NCBI RefSeq assembly: GCF_042686195.1
Contig: NZ_JBHUOQ010000004.1
Span: forward strand, 496,001 to 560,000
Direction of reading: 5' to 3'
Length of the DNA stretch: 64,000 nucleotides
From: Corticicoccus populi
GTDB lineage: Bacteria > Bacillota > Bacilli > Staphylococcales > Salinicoccaceae
The translations under genes were made by a program, and so were the position numbers. Shown here one piece after another: positions 42,314 through 52,008 of the stretch. Each line of letters starts with the position of its first letter. Position 1 is the stretch's first letter. The notes below the pieces were generated by a model. That model had not been told where the DNA came from and made no database searches. It saw nothing but the letters and a program-made list of their open reading frames with translations.

Positions 42314-43021
42314 ATGGACGGGTTTTTCAGCCGTGTACCGCCGGTGATTGATGTTGGAAGTACAGAACACTTTATATATCTTGCCTTAATTATCGGCCTG
42401 CTCGCAGTCATAGTGTATTTCAGGGATTATATTAGACACCATAAGGGCGTCATGACTGCAGTATTGATTACAGCAGTCATTCAGCGTGTGCTGAGCAATA
42501 GCTATTACATTTTTTCAGCAGGCTACCCGATTGATGAAGCACTGCCTCTTTACATATGCCGCCTCGTCTGTCTGTTCATCATTATTCAGTTTTTTATCAG
42601 AAATAAATGGCTCGACCAGGTGATATTTTACTGGGGTTTATTTGCCTATGGATCATTTATCTACCCGGTGGATATTTCAAGTCCTGTACATATTACGGGG
42701 ATTACTTTTGTCATTCTGCACGGTCTGATTATAGTATTTCCGTTAATCAGACACTACACCTCAGGATTTGTACCGGATCTAAAGGGTGCAGTGATATCTG
42801 CACTCTTATTTGCGGTTTACATGCCGCTTGTTTCGGCATTCAGCAATATGGTCGGCGGCAACTATTTCTATACGAACGAGCGGCCGTTCCTGCATAACAT
42901 GGGTGATATGAATTACTTTATGTTGAATCTGTTTGGGGTGTGTACAGCCTTTATTATTATCGGTCTGATGTTCAGCGTTCTTTCCCGTAAGTTGAACGAC
43001 AGGACAAACAGTGGACTTTAA
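42314..43021 (+). CDS. YwaF/TIGR02206-type integral membrane protein
   Basis: 235 residues with seven hydrophobic segments. ALPLYICRLVCLFI and MVGGNYFYTNERP are the recurrent motifs of the TIGR02206/YwaF group. AAGAGGTGAG ribosome site, ATG 42314. Function unknown. 42 bases before the small gene at 43064, possibly one operon. Confidence 0.65.
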   Translation: MDGFFSRVPPVIDVGSTEHFIYLALIIGLLAVIVYFRDYIRHHKGVMTAVLITAVIQRVLSNSYYIFSAGYPIDEALPLYICRLVCLFIIIQFFIRNKWLDQVIFYWGLFAYGSFIYPVDISSPVHITGITFVILHGLIIVFPLIRHYTSGFVPDLKGAVISALLFAVYMPLVSAFSNMVGGNYFYTNERPFLHNMGDMNYFMLNLFGVCTAFIIIGLMFSVLSRKLNDRTNSGL

Positions 43022-43063
43022 AATATAATGGTAACAGACAATCAATATTTGGGAGGAATTACG

Positions 43064-43471
43064 ATGCATTCAATCAATTTAATGGATGCTTACGTTATTG
43101 AAACGTTAAGAAGTCACGGCGTGAGTAATGAAACAATTTTAGAAGAAACAAAAAATAAGAATACAGAGACATTCCAATCTGTTAAAGAAAATATGGATTT
43201 TACAACTCTGGAATTACTTGAAGCGTCAGGAAATCTTGAAAGTATTCTAAAAGAAGGCTATCAGGTGACATTCCTGACATCAAACGGACTGAAGAACTTA
43301 ATTCGTATGAAGTACGATAAAAAAGCGGATGAGGATTTCACGTTTGATGATTTTGTAGTCAGAGGTCTTGAAATTTCTGATGACGAGACAAAAGAGCTTG
43401 AAGCACTGCTGTCACAAAACTGGAATCTGTCAAAAGATGAAGACGGGGTTACGATTGCACCTGTCAGTTAA
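43064..43471 (+). CDS. Hypothetical protein, 135 residues
   Basis: ATG 43064 after GGGAGG. Acidic soluble protein (MHSINLMDAYVIETLRSHGV start) with predicted helices and an EDFTFDDFVV segment; the C-terminus is a DETKELEALLSQNWNLS helix. No catalytic motif and no recognised family. Terminator right after it (43479-43502). Confidence 0.6.
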   Translation: MHSINLMDAYVIETLRSHGVSNETILEETKNKNTETFQSVKENMDFTTLELLEASGNLESILKEGYQVTFLTSNGLKNLIRMKYDKKADEDFTFDDFVVRGLEISDDETKELEALLSQNWNLSKDEDGVTIAPVS

Positions 43472-43478
43472 CTTGAAG

Positions 43479-43502
43479 CCTCAGGGAGCCCTGAGGTTTT
43501 TA
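43479..43502 (+). terminator. Terminator
   Basis: CCTCAGGG-AG-CCCTGAGG followed by TTTTTATT. Confidence 0.85.
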
Positions 43503-43668
43503 TTGTGCAGGAAAGAAGTATAAAAATGAAAAACTTTAATGATATCTTTTGAACAAATGATGTGCACATGCTAAAGTAATTTATCATACTGACTCATTTT
43601 TTGTATGATTCTACATTGAAATATCGTTTTAAAGTACATAATCACATATAAAACTAAGGATGTGCAGG

Positions 43669-46308
43669 ATGAAATATATATTGAAGTTTAAGTGGCCGGT
43701 GACTGCATTAATGATTATTTTTGCGGTGCTGTCCTTCATATTTTCACCGGATTTAAATCAGCTCGCGACAGAAAAAGGAGATGTGCAGCTGCCGGCGGAT
43801 TCGGCGAGTGAAGAAGCCCGTAATTTCCTTGAAAGCCACGGGGAAGACCAGGAGATGATGTCGCTTGTTCTCGAGTTTGACGGCAGTGTGAGTGAACATC
43901 AGTCAGATATCGAAAGTTATATCAGTGATCTTGAAACGATTGATGAAGTTCAGAATATCGTCAATCCGTTCTCTTTTGATGCAGATATGCAGGAGAACTT
44001 TATCAATGATGACACAGGCGTCATGATGATTCCAATGGAATACATAGGGAATGAGACAACAATACTGGAATCAGCACATGAGATTGAAGAGATGAATGTG
44101 ACGGATGCCGAGGTCTCCATCACATCCAATGAACTGATTCAGAGGACTTTGGAAGAGGATGCGATGAATGGTATTCAGACGACTGAAATATTCACTGTTG
44201 TGATTATTCTCGTTGTGCTTCTCGTGATGTTCCGTTCAGTGGTTACGCCGTTTGTTCCTTTAATTGTTGTCGGACTGTCCTATTTAATCGGACAGTCGTT
44301 TATCGCATGGTTTGTTGAGTGGTTTGATTTTCCGGTGTCCCCGCAGACACAAAGCTTTTTAATTGTCATACTGTTTGGTATCGGAACGGATTACTGTATT
44401 CTCCTCTTAAATCGTTTTAAAGAAGAGCTGCAGCACCGTGACAAAACAGAAGCAATTATCCATACGTTTAAAACAGGCGGGAAAACGGTCTTTATCAGCG
44501 GAATCTCCGGGGCGCTTGTATTTGCAGTACTGTACTTTGCGGAATTTGAAATTTACCGTTCCGCTGTCGGTGTCGCAATCGGCGTATTGTTCTTACTGTT
44601 GTCGCTTTATACCGTGCTGCCGACCTTGATGGCATTACTCGGCAGGTATTTATTCTGGCCGAGCATTAAGATAAAAGGTGTCGATGAAAGCAGAGTCTGG
44701 TCACCGCTCGGACTGATTTCAATTAAATATCCGACACGCATTATTTTCACGCTTGTTGCAGTATTGATTGCGGTGGCGTGGTTCTCAAATGATGAAGTCA
44801 GCTATGATTCTTTAAGCGAACTTGATGATTCATACAGTGCAGTGCATGCAACAAATGTCATCAGTGACAGCTTCGATGAAGGTGTAGTGTTCCCTGTTCA
44901 GGTGACTTTCTCAAATGGAGAAGACCTGATTACGGAAGAAGGATTGTCACGACTTGAATCAATCAGTGAAACGATGACAAAAATTGAAGGTGTCTCGGAA
45001 GTCCAGACTGTGACACGTCCGACGGGCGAACCGATTGATGATTTGAAAGTCAGAAGTCAGATTGCCCAGTCGGAAGAGGGGCTTAATGAGATTACTGACG
45101 GCCTCGCGGAAATTTCAGAGAACTTAACTGCTGTCAGCACCGAACTTTCAGGCCAGGATACGGGCGGCGGTGATTTAAGTGAACTTGAGAACGGAATTTC
45201 GGAAATCAGTGAAGGAGTTTCAGGTGTCTCTCAATACCTTCAGGCGACAGGAGATGCTGAGGGTGCCGCTGCCCAGCTGAGTCAGCTGGAAGACGGTCTC
45301 GGCCAGTTGAGTGAGGGAATGACAGCAGCCAATAATGAACTGTCGGCGCAGCAGGAAGCGGCGGTTGAGCAGCTCGGTCAGTTGTCCAACGGTCTGAGCG
45401 AAATGGCTGCAGGCATTGATGAAATCAATCAGGGTATTGAAGACCTGCAGTCACTCATGACAGGCATTGATGAAAATACGGCTGTCGACGGCACCGGAAT
45501 CAATGTGCCGGCCGAGTTCCTTGAGAATGAAGCGCTCGACCAGGCACTGGATCAATATGCTTTTGGTGAAAATACCGCCGTAAATATGAATGTCGTATTG
45601 TCTGTGGATCCATACAGTCTTGAAGCGATTGAGGTACTGAATGATATTGAAGACACGGTTCACAAAGAACTTGAACGTCTGGACCGTACGGAAACGGATG
45701 CCTATTTCTCCGGTGTTACCAGCATGAACCGGGATTTAGACCAGATTACAGGTGAGGACTACACAAATGTTGTTATCATTTTCATCGCAACATTATTCGT
45801 GATTCTCGCTGTACTCTTCAGATCATTAATCCTTCCTGTCGCAATGATTGGATCAATATTTGTAACTTATTTTGCATCTATTACGATGACGCAGTGGATC
45901 CTGTCACTCTTTGGAATCGACACATTGAACTGGGCAGTGCCGTTCTTCAGCCTGATTATATTTGCAGCGCTGGGTATCGATTATTCGATATTTATCATCG
46001 ACCGCTTCCGAGAGGAACTCGTTAATCATTCCATCCGGGGTGCGATTGAAATTGCCATCCGCCGTATGGGAACGGTAGTCATTACAGCTGTGATTATCTT
46101 ATCCGGCACATTCGCAGCACTGTATCCGTCAGGAATTGTGATTCTCGTGCAGGTAACAAGTATCATCATCTTTGCGTTACTGTTCTATGCATTTATCGTC
46201 CTGCCGCTGCTTGTACCGGCACTGATTGTAACTTTTAACCGCGGTAACTGGTGGCCGTTCAGAATGCCGGGCGGTAAAGAACGTGAAGACAAATTTAAAG
46301 ATGAATAG
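43669..46308 (+). CDS. MMPL/RND-family membrane exporter (YdgH/YdfJ-like)
   Basis: 879 residues; ATG 43669 with AAGG 9 bases upstream (ATG 43660 lacks one). Two RND halves: TM1, a large extracellular loop, five TMs including GIGTDYCILLLNRF; then a second loop and five TMs including ALGIDYSIFIIDRF, the paired proton-relay motifs of MMPL proteins. The second loop (about 465-610) is a long Ser/Gly/Glu/Leu-rich coiled-coil with heptad-like ISEGVSG/LSQLEDGL repeats, as in YhgE/YdgH-type wall-spanning exporters. Likely lipid or small-molecule export. No dedicated regulator adjoins it. Confidence 0.87.
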   Translation: MKYILKFKWPVTALMIIFAVLSFIFSPDLNQLATEKGDVQLPADSASEEARNFLESHGEDQEMMSLVLEFDGSVSEHQSDIESYISDLETIDEVQNIVNPFSFDADMQENFINDDTGVMMIPMEYIGNETTILESAHEIEEMNVTDAEVSITSNELIQRTLEEDAMNGIQTTEIFTVVIILVVLLVMFRSVVTPFVPLIVVGLSYLIGQSFIAWFVEWFDFPVSPQTQSFLIVILFGIGTDYCILLLNRFKEELQHRDKTEAIIHTFKTGGKTVFISGISGALVFAVLYFAEFEIYRSAVGVAIGVLFLLLSLYTVLPTLMALLGRYLFWPSIKIKGVDESRVWSPLGLISIKYPTRIIFTLVAVLIAVAWFSNDEVSYDSLSELDDSYSAVHATNVISDSFDEGVVFPVQVTFSNGEDLITEEGLSRLESISETMTKIEGVSEVQTVTRPTGEPIDDLKVRSQIAQSEEGLNEITDGLAEISENLTAVSTELSGQDTGGGDLSELENGISEISEGVSGVSQYLQATGDAEGAAAQLSQLEDGLGQLSEGMTAANNELSAQQEAAVEQLGQLSNGLSEMAAGIDEINQGIEDLQSLMTGIDENTAVDGTGINVPAEFLENEALDQALDQYAFGENTAVNMNVVLSVDPYSLEAIEVLNDIEDTVHKELERLDRTETDAYFSGVTSMNRDLDQITGEDYTNVVIIFIATLFVILAVLFRSLILPVAMIGSIFVTYFASITMTQWILSLFGIDTLNWAVPFFSLIIFAALGIDYSIFIIDRFREELVNHSIRGAIEIAIRRMGTVVITAVIILSGTFAALYPSGIVILVQVTSIIIFALLFYAFIVLPLLVPALIVTFNRGNWWPFRMPGGKEREDKFKDE

Positions 46309-46353
46309 ATTGGGAATAAAGGACTGTTGTCCTTTTGAAAGTCATATAATATA

Positions 46354-46390
46354 AAGCAGTGCCCGGGAGATTGACTTCCGGGCACTGCTT
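46354..46390 (+). terminator. Terminator after the MMPL gene
   Basis: AAGCAGTGCCCGG / CCGGGCACTGCTT, 13-bp stem followed by ATTTTA. Confidence 0.85.
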
Positions 46391-46402
46391 ATTTTACTGC
46401 AC

Positions 46403-46489
46403 TTATATTTTTTTACGGTAGTACATGATGGATATGCCGTTGATGAGAATCAATATTGACAGGGACGAGACGATGATTAAACCGAGCAT
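46403..46489 (-). CDS. Possible 28-residue membrane peptide
   Basis: ATG 46489: MLGLIIVSSLSILILINGIS plus IMYYRKKI, one hydrophobic helix and a basic end. No ribosome site; the region just upstream is the terminator hairpin of the methyltransferase gene. Weak call, kept because its build resembles other small membrane peptides here (24707, 55633). Confidence 0.25.
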   Translation of the reverse strand: MLGLIIVSSLSILILINGISIMYYRKKI

Positions 46490-46500
46490 AGATGATAAAA

Positions 46501-46524
46501 AAGCTGCCGGAACTCCGGCAGCTT
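46501..46524 (-). terminator. Terminator of the methyltransferase gene
   Basis: AAGCTGCCGG / CCGGCAGCTT with a T-rich tail on the minus strand, 11 bases after the stop. Confidence 0.8.
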
Positions 46525-46534
46525 AAGGTAATTT

Positions 46535-47131
46535 CTATTTGGTACTGGTTGAGATAAAGAGAGAAGCGTCTTCTTTGACGAAAATGTTTTTTCCGTGGTG
46601 GAAGGTCCGGCGCTCGAGAGGGGTCAGACCCGCTTCGGTGAGTGCATCATTTAATTCTGTTTCGTTAAAACCGTTATGAACTTTTGGGTGTGTGACGCGC
46701 GGGTTTTTATCAAAATCAACAATGATAAAACGCCCGTCAGTGTTAAGGTTTCTGCTGAGCTGTTTAAGCAGGTGTTTAAAATCGGGTACATGAATAAGAA
46801 CGAGGGACAGTACAATCACATCCGCCTGAACATTCAAGTGATCTTCATCGGAAAGATTTAATACCTCTGCTTCAAAGTGATTGATATTTTGTGAGGTGAT
46901 TTTCTGCCGGGCAATATTAATCATTTCGGGAGATGCGTCAATCAGCACCCCTGTTTCAAAATAATCAGCGAGCTCTAAGCCGACGAGTCCCGTCACGCCG
47001 CCGTAATCAATCAGGGATGAATAATGTGTGTGATTGAGTACTTTAACAATCTCTCCGGTAATCACATCTGCCAGTGCTTTACGGTCTTTGGTATCATATT
47101 TCTCTGCCATATTATTAAATGTATTGTTCAT
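46535..47131 (-). CDS. Class I SAM-dependent methyltransferase
   Basis: 198 residues from ATG 47131 (GGAGGG upstream). SAM-binding Rossmann: SLIDYGGVTGLVGLELADYF (motif I, with D-Y-G-G-V-T-G in place of the common DxGxGxG), VLIDASPEMI (acidic residue binding the ribose), VLSLVLIHVPDF and GRFIIVDFD. Small stand-alone methyltransferase of the UbiE/Methyltransf_25 type. Substrate unknown. Confidence 0.85.
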   Translation of the reverse strand: MNNTFNNMAEKYDTKDRKALADVITGEIVKVLNHTHYSSLIDYGGVTGLVGLELADYFETGVLIDASPEMINIARQKITSQNINHFEAEVLNLSDEDHLNVQADVIVLSLVLIHVPDFKHLLKQLSRNLNTDGRFIIVDFDKNPRVTHPKVHNGFNETELNDALTEAGLTPLERRTFHHGKNIFVKEDASLFISTSTK

Positions 47132-47287
47132 TTGACCCTCCGGGTTGAAAATAAATATTAAAACGATAAGTGGTTTATTAGTGTACAATAGTTTAACGCA
47201 ATGCGGAAAGATTATGACTCGGAAGATATGTTCCGGCTGGAATGTATCAGCGCCAATCCAGACGATTGAAGGCTTTGAACATTGAGT

Positions 47288-47331
47288 AACCCCCGGCGGC
47301 AATGAAGTGAATCTCATTGCCGCCGGGGGTT
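47288..47331 (-). terminator. 18-bp GC-rich terminator of the BCCT gene
   Basis: AACCCCCGGCGGCAATGA-N8-TCATTGCCGCCGGGGGTT, 16 bases after the BCCT stop. Confidence 0.85.
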
Positions 47332-47347
47332 AATGTCTTTAAATATT

Positions 47348-48994
47348 TTATTCTTTCTGATCCTGATGATCTTCCTCTTCAGGTTCAGGCATTTCATCCG
47401 GAAGAATTTCCTGGAATTCTTCACGTTTTTCTTCGAGTTCTTTTTGAGCTTGTTCTAAATATTCAGGTTCATGCTCGAGCTGCTTTCTTTCCATCGTCAG
47501 AATATCATATTCGTTACTCAATGATTTAATGACGGATACAGCCAGCAGAATGACCACAAAAGTAAATGGGAAGGCTGCAATCAGCATTGCCATCTCGAGT
47601 GCTTCAAGTCCGCCGGAGAACAGCAGGACAAGTGCAGTTGCCGAGAGTATTACACCCCAGATAATCTTGATTCTGACAGACGGATTAATGTTGCCGCCTG
47701 TTGACATCATAGCGAGTACAAAGGTACCGCCGTCTGCAGAAGTGACGAAGAATGATGCGATTAACAGTATAGTGATACCGAGTACAACAGGTGCGAATGG
47801 ATAGTTCTCGAGGAATGCAAACAGTGCGACTTCATCACCCTGTGAAACGACAAGGTCATATAAAGCACCGTTTAATGACTGATCCAGTTCGATACCTGCA
47901 ACACCAAGGATTGAGAACCATATTAAACTGAATATAAACGGTACAGAAACAACACCGATTACAAATTCACGTATTGTACGTCCTCTGGACACGCGTGCGA
48001 TAAAGCTGCCGACAAAAGCAGACCAGCCGATCCACCAAGCCCAGTAGAACAGTGTCCAGTCATTCAGAAAGTCTCTGTCTCCTGTAAATGTGTTCATGTC
48101 AAAAGTCATGGTTGGGAGGTTTTGGAAATAGTTCCCCGCAGTTGACATAAATGATTCGAACATCTGCAGTGTCGACCCTGTAATGAGTATAAACACCATC
48201 AGACCGAGTGCGATGATGACATTCGTTATACTCAGATAACGGATACCTTTATTTACACCTGTCGCTGCAGAAGTGACAAAAGCAACCGTAATAATCAGTA
48301 CGACTATCGCCTGTGTCAGAATATTATTTTCTATTCCTTCAAAGCTGAAGCTGAGTCCGGCAGTGATTTGAGAAGCACCGAGCCCGAGGGATGTCGCGAT
48401 ACCAAAGATGGTTCCGAAAACGGCGAGTACATCTACGGCATGACCGAGTGCGCCTTTTGTACGGTCTCCTAAAATAGGAGAAAGGGCAGAACTCATCAAT
48501 AACGGCGCCTGGTGTCTGAATTTGAAGTAAGCAAGCGCCAGTCCGACTACAGCATACACAGCCCATGGATGGAGACCCCAGTGAAACATTGAGTACTGCA
48601 GGGCTTCAGCCGCTGCTTCATTAGTTCCGGGTTCTGCTTTCGGCGGGGAGTGGAAGTCCGTTAAAGGTTCGGTAACACCGAAGAAGACAAGTCCGACACC
48701 CATACCCGCTGTAAATAAAAATGAAAACCATGTGAAATAGCTGTACTGCGGCTTTTCATCCGGTTTCCCTAATTTAACTTTACCAAATGGACTGAAGACC
48801 ATAAAAATTGCGAAGAGTACAAAGCCGGTCATCGATAACATATAAAACCAGCCGAAATTTGTGGAGATAAATCCGTCTATTACACCAAGTACGGATTCAA
48901 CATTTTCCGGAAGGAAAACACCCCATAAAATAAAAAGTGCTGCGATTGCGATGGCAATCCAGAACACAATTGTAACGTTCATCTTATTTTTCAA
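47348..48994 (-). CDS. BCCT-family osmolyte transporter (glycine betaine/choline type, OpuD-like)
   Basis: 548 residues, twelve membrane helices. Signature GMGVGLVFFGVTEP in the substrate region, and aromatic-box stretch FYWAWWIGWSAFVG. The C-terminal ~50 residues are very acidic (EMPEPEEEDHQDQKE), as in osmosensing BCCT carriers. Na+-coupled uptake of betaine or related osmolytes, fitting a salt-tolerant organism. TTG start at 48994 with AGGAGG 8 bases upstream. Monocistronic. Confidence 0.88.
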   Translation of the reverse strand: MKNKMNVTIVFWIAIAIAALFILWGVFLPENVESVLGVIDGFISTNFGWFYMLSMTGFVLFAIFMVFSPFGKVKLGKPDEKPQYSYFTWFSFLFTAGMGVGLVFFGVTEPLTDFHSPPKAEPGTNEAAAEALQYSMFHWGLHPWAVYAVVGLALAYFKFRHQAPLLMSSALSPILGDRTKGALGHAVDVLAVFGTIFGIATSLGLGASQITAGLSFSFEGIENNILTQAIVVLIITVAFVTSAATGVNKGIRYLSITNVIIALGLMVFILITGSTLQMFESFMSTAGNYFQNLPTMTFDMNTFTGDRDFLNDWTLFYWAWWIGWSAFVGSFIARVSRGRTIREFVIGVVSVPFIFSLIWFSILGVAGIELDQSLNGALYDLVVSQGDEVALFAFLENYPFAPVVLGITILLIASFFVTSADGGTFVLAMMSTGGNINPSVRIKIIWGVILSATALVLLFSGGLEALEMAMLIAAFPFTFVVILLAVSVIKSLSNEYDILTMERKQLEHEPEYLEQAQKELEEKREEFQEILPDEMPEPEEEDHQDQKE

Positions 48995-49345
48995 TGTGAA
49001 AACCTCCTGTTAGTTTTGATGCAATCTCATGATGAACATTCGAAAAAAAGCATTTAACACCGCCTTATTCTATACGATTTATTTAAGATAGTGACCCTTG
49101 TTCTTTGAAATAAAAAAAGGTCTACCGGACACACTAACATCTATAAATACGGTATTTCAATACCCGCCGAATAAAATAATGAAATTCCTGTTGATATTTT
49201 AAATACTGAAGCGGTGAGTTGTAATAAAATGGTCATAGTTTTCTATATTATTCACGTTTGTGGTGAAGATTCCCGGGAAATATTAAAGTGTACAGGATAA
49301 ACTGCCCGGGTTAATCAGGCAGTAAAAACTTATTGGAGTGATTGG
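48995..49345. other. Divergent intergenic region between the BCCT and gldA genes
   Basis: 351 bases with no gene. Expected to hold both divergent promoters; CTGCC / GGCAG (about 49302-49323) can form a small hairpin before gldA. Nothing else stands out. Confidence 0.5.
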
Positions 49346-50437
49346 ATGTCAAACATTATTTTTACGTCACCGGCAAAATATGTGCAGGGCAAAGGAGCTC
49401 TCGAAACGCTTGGTCAAAATGTGGAATCCATCGGCAGAAAACCGTTGGTTTTATCAGATGATGTAGTTTGGGAAATTACCGGTGAAACAGTCGGGAAGAG
49501 TCTTGAAGAGAAGGACATTGACTTTCATTATGTATTATTTAACGGTGAAGCATCTTTAAATGAGATAGAGAGAATCGCAGAAGAAGGCAGAAACGAAGCG
49601 GCGGATTTTGTCATTGGTGTCGGCGGCGGGAAAACACTCGACACAGCAAAAGCTGTTGCCGATGAACTCGGTAAAAGTATTGTCATAGTACCGTCAACAG
49701 CTTCAACGGATGCACCGACGAGTGCATTATCCGTAATTTATAATGATGACGGTGTATTTGAATCATATAAATTTTATAATAAAAACCCGGAACTCGTATT
49801 AGTTGATACAAAAATTGTTGCGGGTGCCCCGCCGAGATTATTTGCGTCAGGAATTGCGGACGCTATGGCGACATGGGTTGAGGCGAGAGCAACAATCAAA
49901 AGTAACGGCGAAGCGATGGCCGGCGGAAAAACAAGTATCGCAGCGGCGGCAATCGCAAAAGCGTGTGAAGAAACACTGTTCTCATACGGTCATTCAGCGT
50001 ATAAAGCTGTTGAGAAAGGTCTTGTTACGAAACAAGTGGAGGCAGTTGTTGAAGCCAACACACTCTTGTCAGGGCTCGGTTTTGAAAGCGGCGGACTTGC
50101 AGCAGCACATGCTATTCATAACGGATTCACAGTACTTGACGGGGACATCCATCATTTGACACACGGTGAAAAAGTAGCATACGGTACACTGACACAGCTG
50201 GTGCTTGAACTGCATCCCGAAGCGGAAATTGAGAAGTATATCTCATTTTATCAGTCTCTCGGACTGCCTGTAACATTGGAGGATATGCATTTAGAAAATG
50301 TGTCTTACGAAGATTTGGTTAAAGTAGGTAAAGCGGCCACACAAGAAGGCGAGACGATGGGCAATCTGTCGTCTGAAGTCACTGCAGAAGATGTCGCTGA
50401 TGCCATTCTTGCAGTGAATCAGTTGAGTCAGAAATAA
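49346..50437 (+). CDS. gldA: Glycerol dehydrogenase, NAD+-dependent
   Basis: 363 residues. Iron-type alcohol dehydrogenase family: KYVQGKGALETLG start, GVGGGKTLDTAKAVAD (NAD binding), PSTASTDAPTSALSVIY (typical GldA), and Zn ligands DA in SGIADAMATW, H in LAAAHAIHNGF and H in LTHGEKVAYG. Oxidises glycerol to dihydroxyacetone. ATG 49346 with GGAG. Bidirectional terminator follows. Confidence 0.93.
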   Translation: MSNIIFTSPAKYVQGKGALETLGQNVESIGRKPLVLSDDVVWEITGETVGKSLEEKDIDFHYVLFNGEASLNEIERIAEEGRNEAADFVIGVGGGKTLDTAKAVADELGKSIVIVPSTASTDAPTSALSVIYNDDGVFESYKFYNKNPELVLVDTKIVAGAPPRLFASGIADAMATWVEARATIKSNGEAMAGGKTSIAAAAIAKACEETLFSYGHSAYKAVEKGLVTKQVEAVVEANTLLSGLGFESGGLAAAHAIHNGFTVLDGDIHHLTHGEKVAYGTLTQLVLELHPEAEIEKYISFYQSLGLPVTLEDMHLENVSYEDLVKVGKAATQEGETMGNLSSEVTAEDVADAILAVNQLSQK

Positions 50438-50448
50438 TCGTAATAAAA

Positions 50449-50474
50449 AGCTGCGGCCGATCGGCTGCAGCTTA
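50449..50474. terminator. Bidirectional terminator between gldA and tenA
   Basis: AAGCTGC-g-GCCG-AT-CGGC-t-GCAGCTT followed by ATTTTTG. Confidence 0.8.
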
Positions 50475-50485
50475 TTTTTGATTCT

Positions 50486-51160
50486 TTATATATTAACCGG
50501 CCATTCTTCTCTCTGTTCACACATATCCCAGAACATATATTCATAGAGCCCGGTTTTAATGATGATTTCTTCAAGGTGCTGAAGTTCTCTTTCAGGTTTA
50601 CCGTCAGCGAGTCTGTTCATCAAATTCAATGCCGTCTGAGTGAGGTCTGTAAATTCTTCGCCGGCATACATATCAATCCATTCTTTATAAGGGTTGCTGA
50701 CATTGTATCCGTCACCCCCGCTGAGTCCTTTGCCGATATAGTTATAGCTCCACGCACAGCATAACAGGCATGCCGTTGCCACGGCAGCATCACCACGCTG
50801 GGCATGATTCAGCATGTAGCTTGTGTAGGCAGTGTTTACTGCAGAAGCTTCGGTGTTTTCAAGTGATGCTACGGAAATATCATATGCGTTTGAAAATTTT
50901 CTATGGAGTTCCATTTCTACAAATAAAGTCCCGTGGAGAAGTTCAGTGAACATCCCCATTGCTTCTAAATCCGGAGATTTTTCTGCACCTACTGCCATTA
51001 AACGTGCATACTCCACAAGGTAAACATAATCCTGCTTCAGCCAGTGCTGAAATTTCTCTGTCTCAAGTGAGCCGTCACCGATTCCTTTGACAAAGGGATG
51101 ATCAAGATAGCTGTCCCACAAATGTTCTACTTTCGGCCATAATCTGTCTGTGAATTTCAT
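50486..51160 (-). CDS. tenA: TenA-family aminopyrimidine aminohydrolase / thiaminase II
   Basis: 224 residues, all helical. FKHWLKQDYVYL-type motif appears as FQHWLKQDYVYLVEYARL; the nucleophile Cys lies in LLCCAWSYNYIG; NPYKEWIDMYAGEEF and the final MCEQREEW complete the family signature. It salvages the pyrimidine of degraded thiamin. A TPP riboswitch precedes it, supporting the thiamin role. Stands alone: no thiD, thiM or thiE in the window. Confidence 0.92.
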   Translation of the reverse strand: MKFTDRLWPKVEHLWDSYLDHPFVKGIGDGSLETEKFQHWLKQDYVYLVEYARLMAVGAEKSPDLEAMGMFTELLHGTLFVEMELHRKFSNAYDISVASLENTEASAVNTAYTSYMLNHAQRGDAAVATACLLCCAWSYNYIGKGLSGGDGYNVSNPYKEWIDMYAGEEFTDLTQTALNLMNRLADGKPERELQHLEEIIIKTGLYEYMFWDMCEQREEWPVNI

Positions 51161-51239
51161 TTAAACACTCCTTTACAGGCTGTGATAACGCCACCTGCAC
51201 TCGAAGCTCCGATATCATCCATCAGAAAATCGAAGACTT

Positions 51240-51309
51240 TCCTGCGCAGGTGCTAACCTACAGGTTCAAAGGGTTGATTTCTCTCTCAGCACATCGTGCG
51301 CCCCCAGCC
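51240..51309 (-). promoter_or_regulatory. TPP riboswitch upstream of tenA
   Basis: The minus strand shows the THI-box sequence: GGGGGCGC, then CTGAGAGAG, then ACCCTTTGAACCTG and GCACCTGCGCAGG. GCAGGTG (51246-51252, plus strand) can pair with CACCTGC (51192-51198), linking the aptamer to the leader before the AAAGGAG site. No T-tract is seen, so control is probably at translation start. Confidence 0.88.
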
Positions 51310-51421
51310 GTTATATCTTCAATATACTATACTCAGAACAGTTTTGTGTTACTGAAGGATGGAAAATTGAGATTACAACAGATAAAAAAGGGTATTTACA
51401 AAAAGATTGGGGGACTGCTTG

Positions 51422-51940
51422 ATGGAAATCTGGGATGCATATGACAGTAATGGGAAGAAGCAGAGTATGGAACTTTTGAGAGGTGAGTCAATACCTCCGG
51501 GATCTTATCACTTAGTATCAGAAGTGGTCATATTGAATAAAGGAACGCATTACCTTGCGATGCAGAGGGACACAAGAAAAACATATCCCGGCTTATATGA
51601 AATTTCTGCCGGCGGAAGCGTATTAAAAGGCGAAACATCGAGAGAAGGTGCCGTTCGTGAAGCGGGTGAAGAGACGGGAATACATATTGAAGATATGGAA
51701 CTGAAGTATATCACAGTGTCAGAAGCACAGCAGACGATTTATCATTGTTACAAAGCAGACGTGGATGTAGAAAAAGAAGCGGTTCAGCTGCAGGACGGTG
51801 AAACCATGGGATATCAATGGATTGAAAGAGCGGCTGTTGAATCATTTTTAAATTCATCATCACATGTGCCGGGGTATAATCAGCGGGTGATGAATGTCAT
51901 TGGAGGCGAAGTTGATCACTCTCACAAGACATGTAATTAA
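51422..51940 (+). CDS. NUDIX hydrolase
   Basis: 172 residues from ATG 51422; TTG 51407 is an alternative. Nudix box GGSVLKGETSREGAVREAGE then ETG (G-x5-E-x7-REUxEExGU) at about residues 65-87. The N-terminal EIWDAYDSNGKKQS is typical of the YfcD/Idi-like group of Nudix proteins. Substrate unknown, a nucleoside-diphosphate derivative is expected. Divergent from tenA. Confidence 0.88.
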   Translation: MEIWDAYDSNGKKQSMELLRGESIPPGSYHLVSEVVILNKGTHYLAMQRDTRKTYPGLYEISAGGSVLKGETSREGAVREAGEETGIHIEDMELKYITVSEAQQTIYHCYKADVDVEKEAVQLQDGETMGYQWIERAAVESFLNSSSHVPGYNQRVMNVIGGEVDHSHKTCN

Positions 51941-51975
51941 AATTTCAAACAGTCACAGTGCCTCATCAAATGAGA

Positions 51976-52002
51976 AACCCTCCTGTGAATGATTGGAGGG
52001 TT
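51976..52002. terminator. Hairpin between the NUDIX and lipoprotein genes
   Basis: AACCCTCC-N11-GGAGGGTT; T-rich tail (TTTCTCATTTG) on the minus strand, after the lipoprotein stop. Confidence 0.6.
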
Positions 52003-52008
52003 GAGTCG

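Noticed and set aside
46403..46489. Type I toxin reading of the 28-codon membrane peptide
   Set aside because: No ribosome site and it starts inside a terminator region; listed only as a weak coding possibility.
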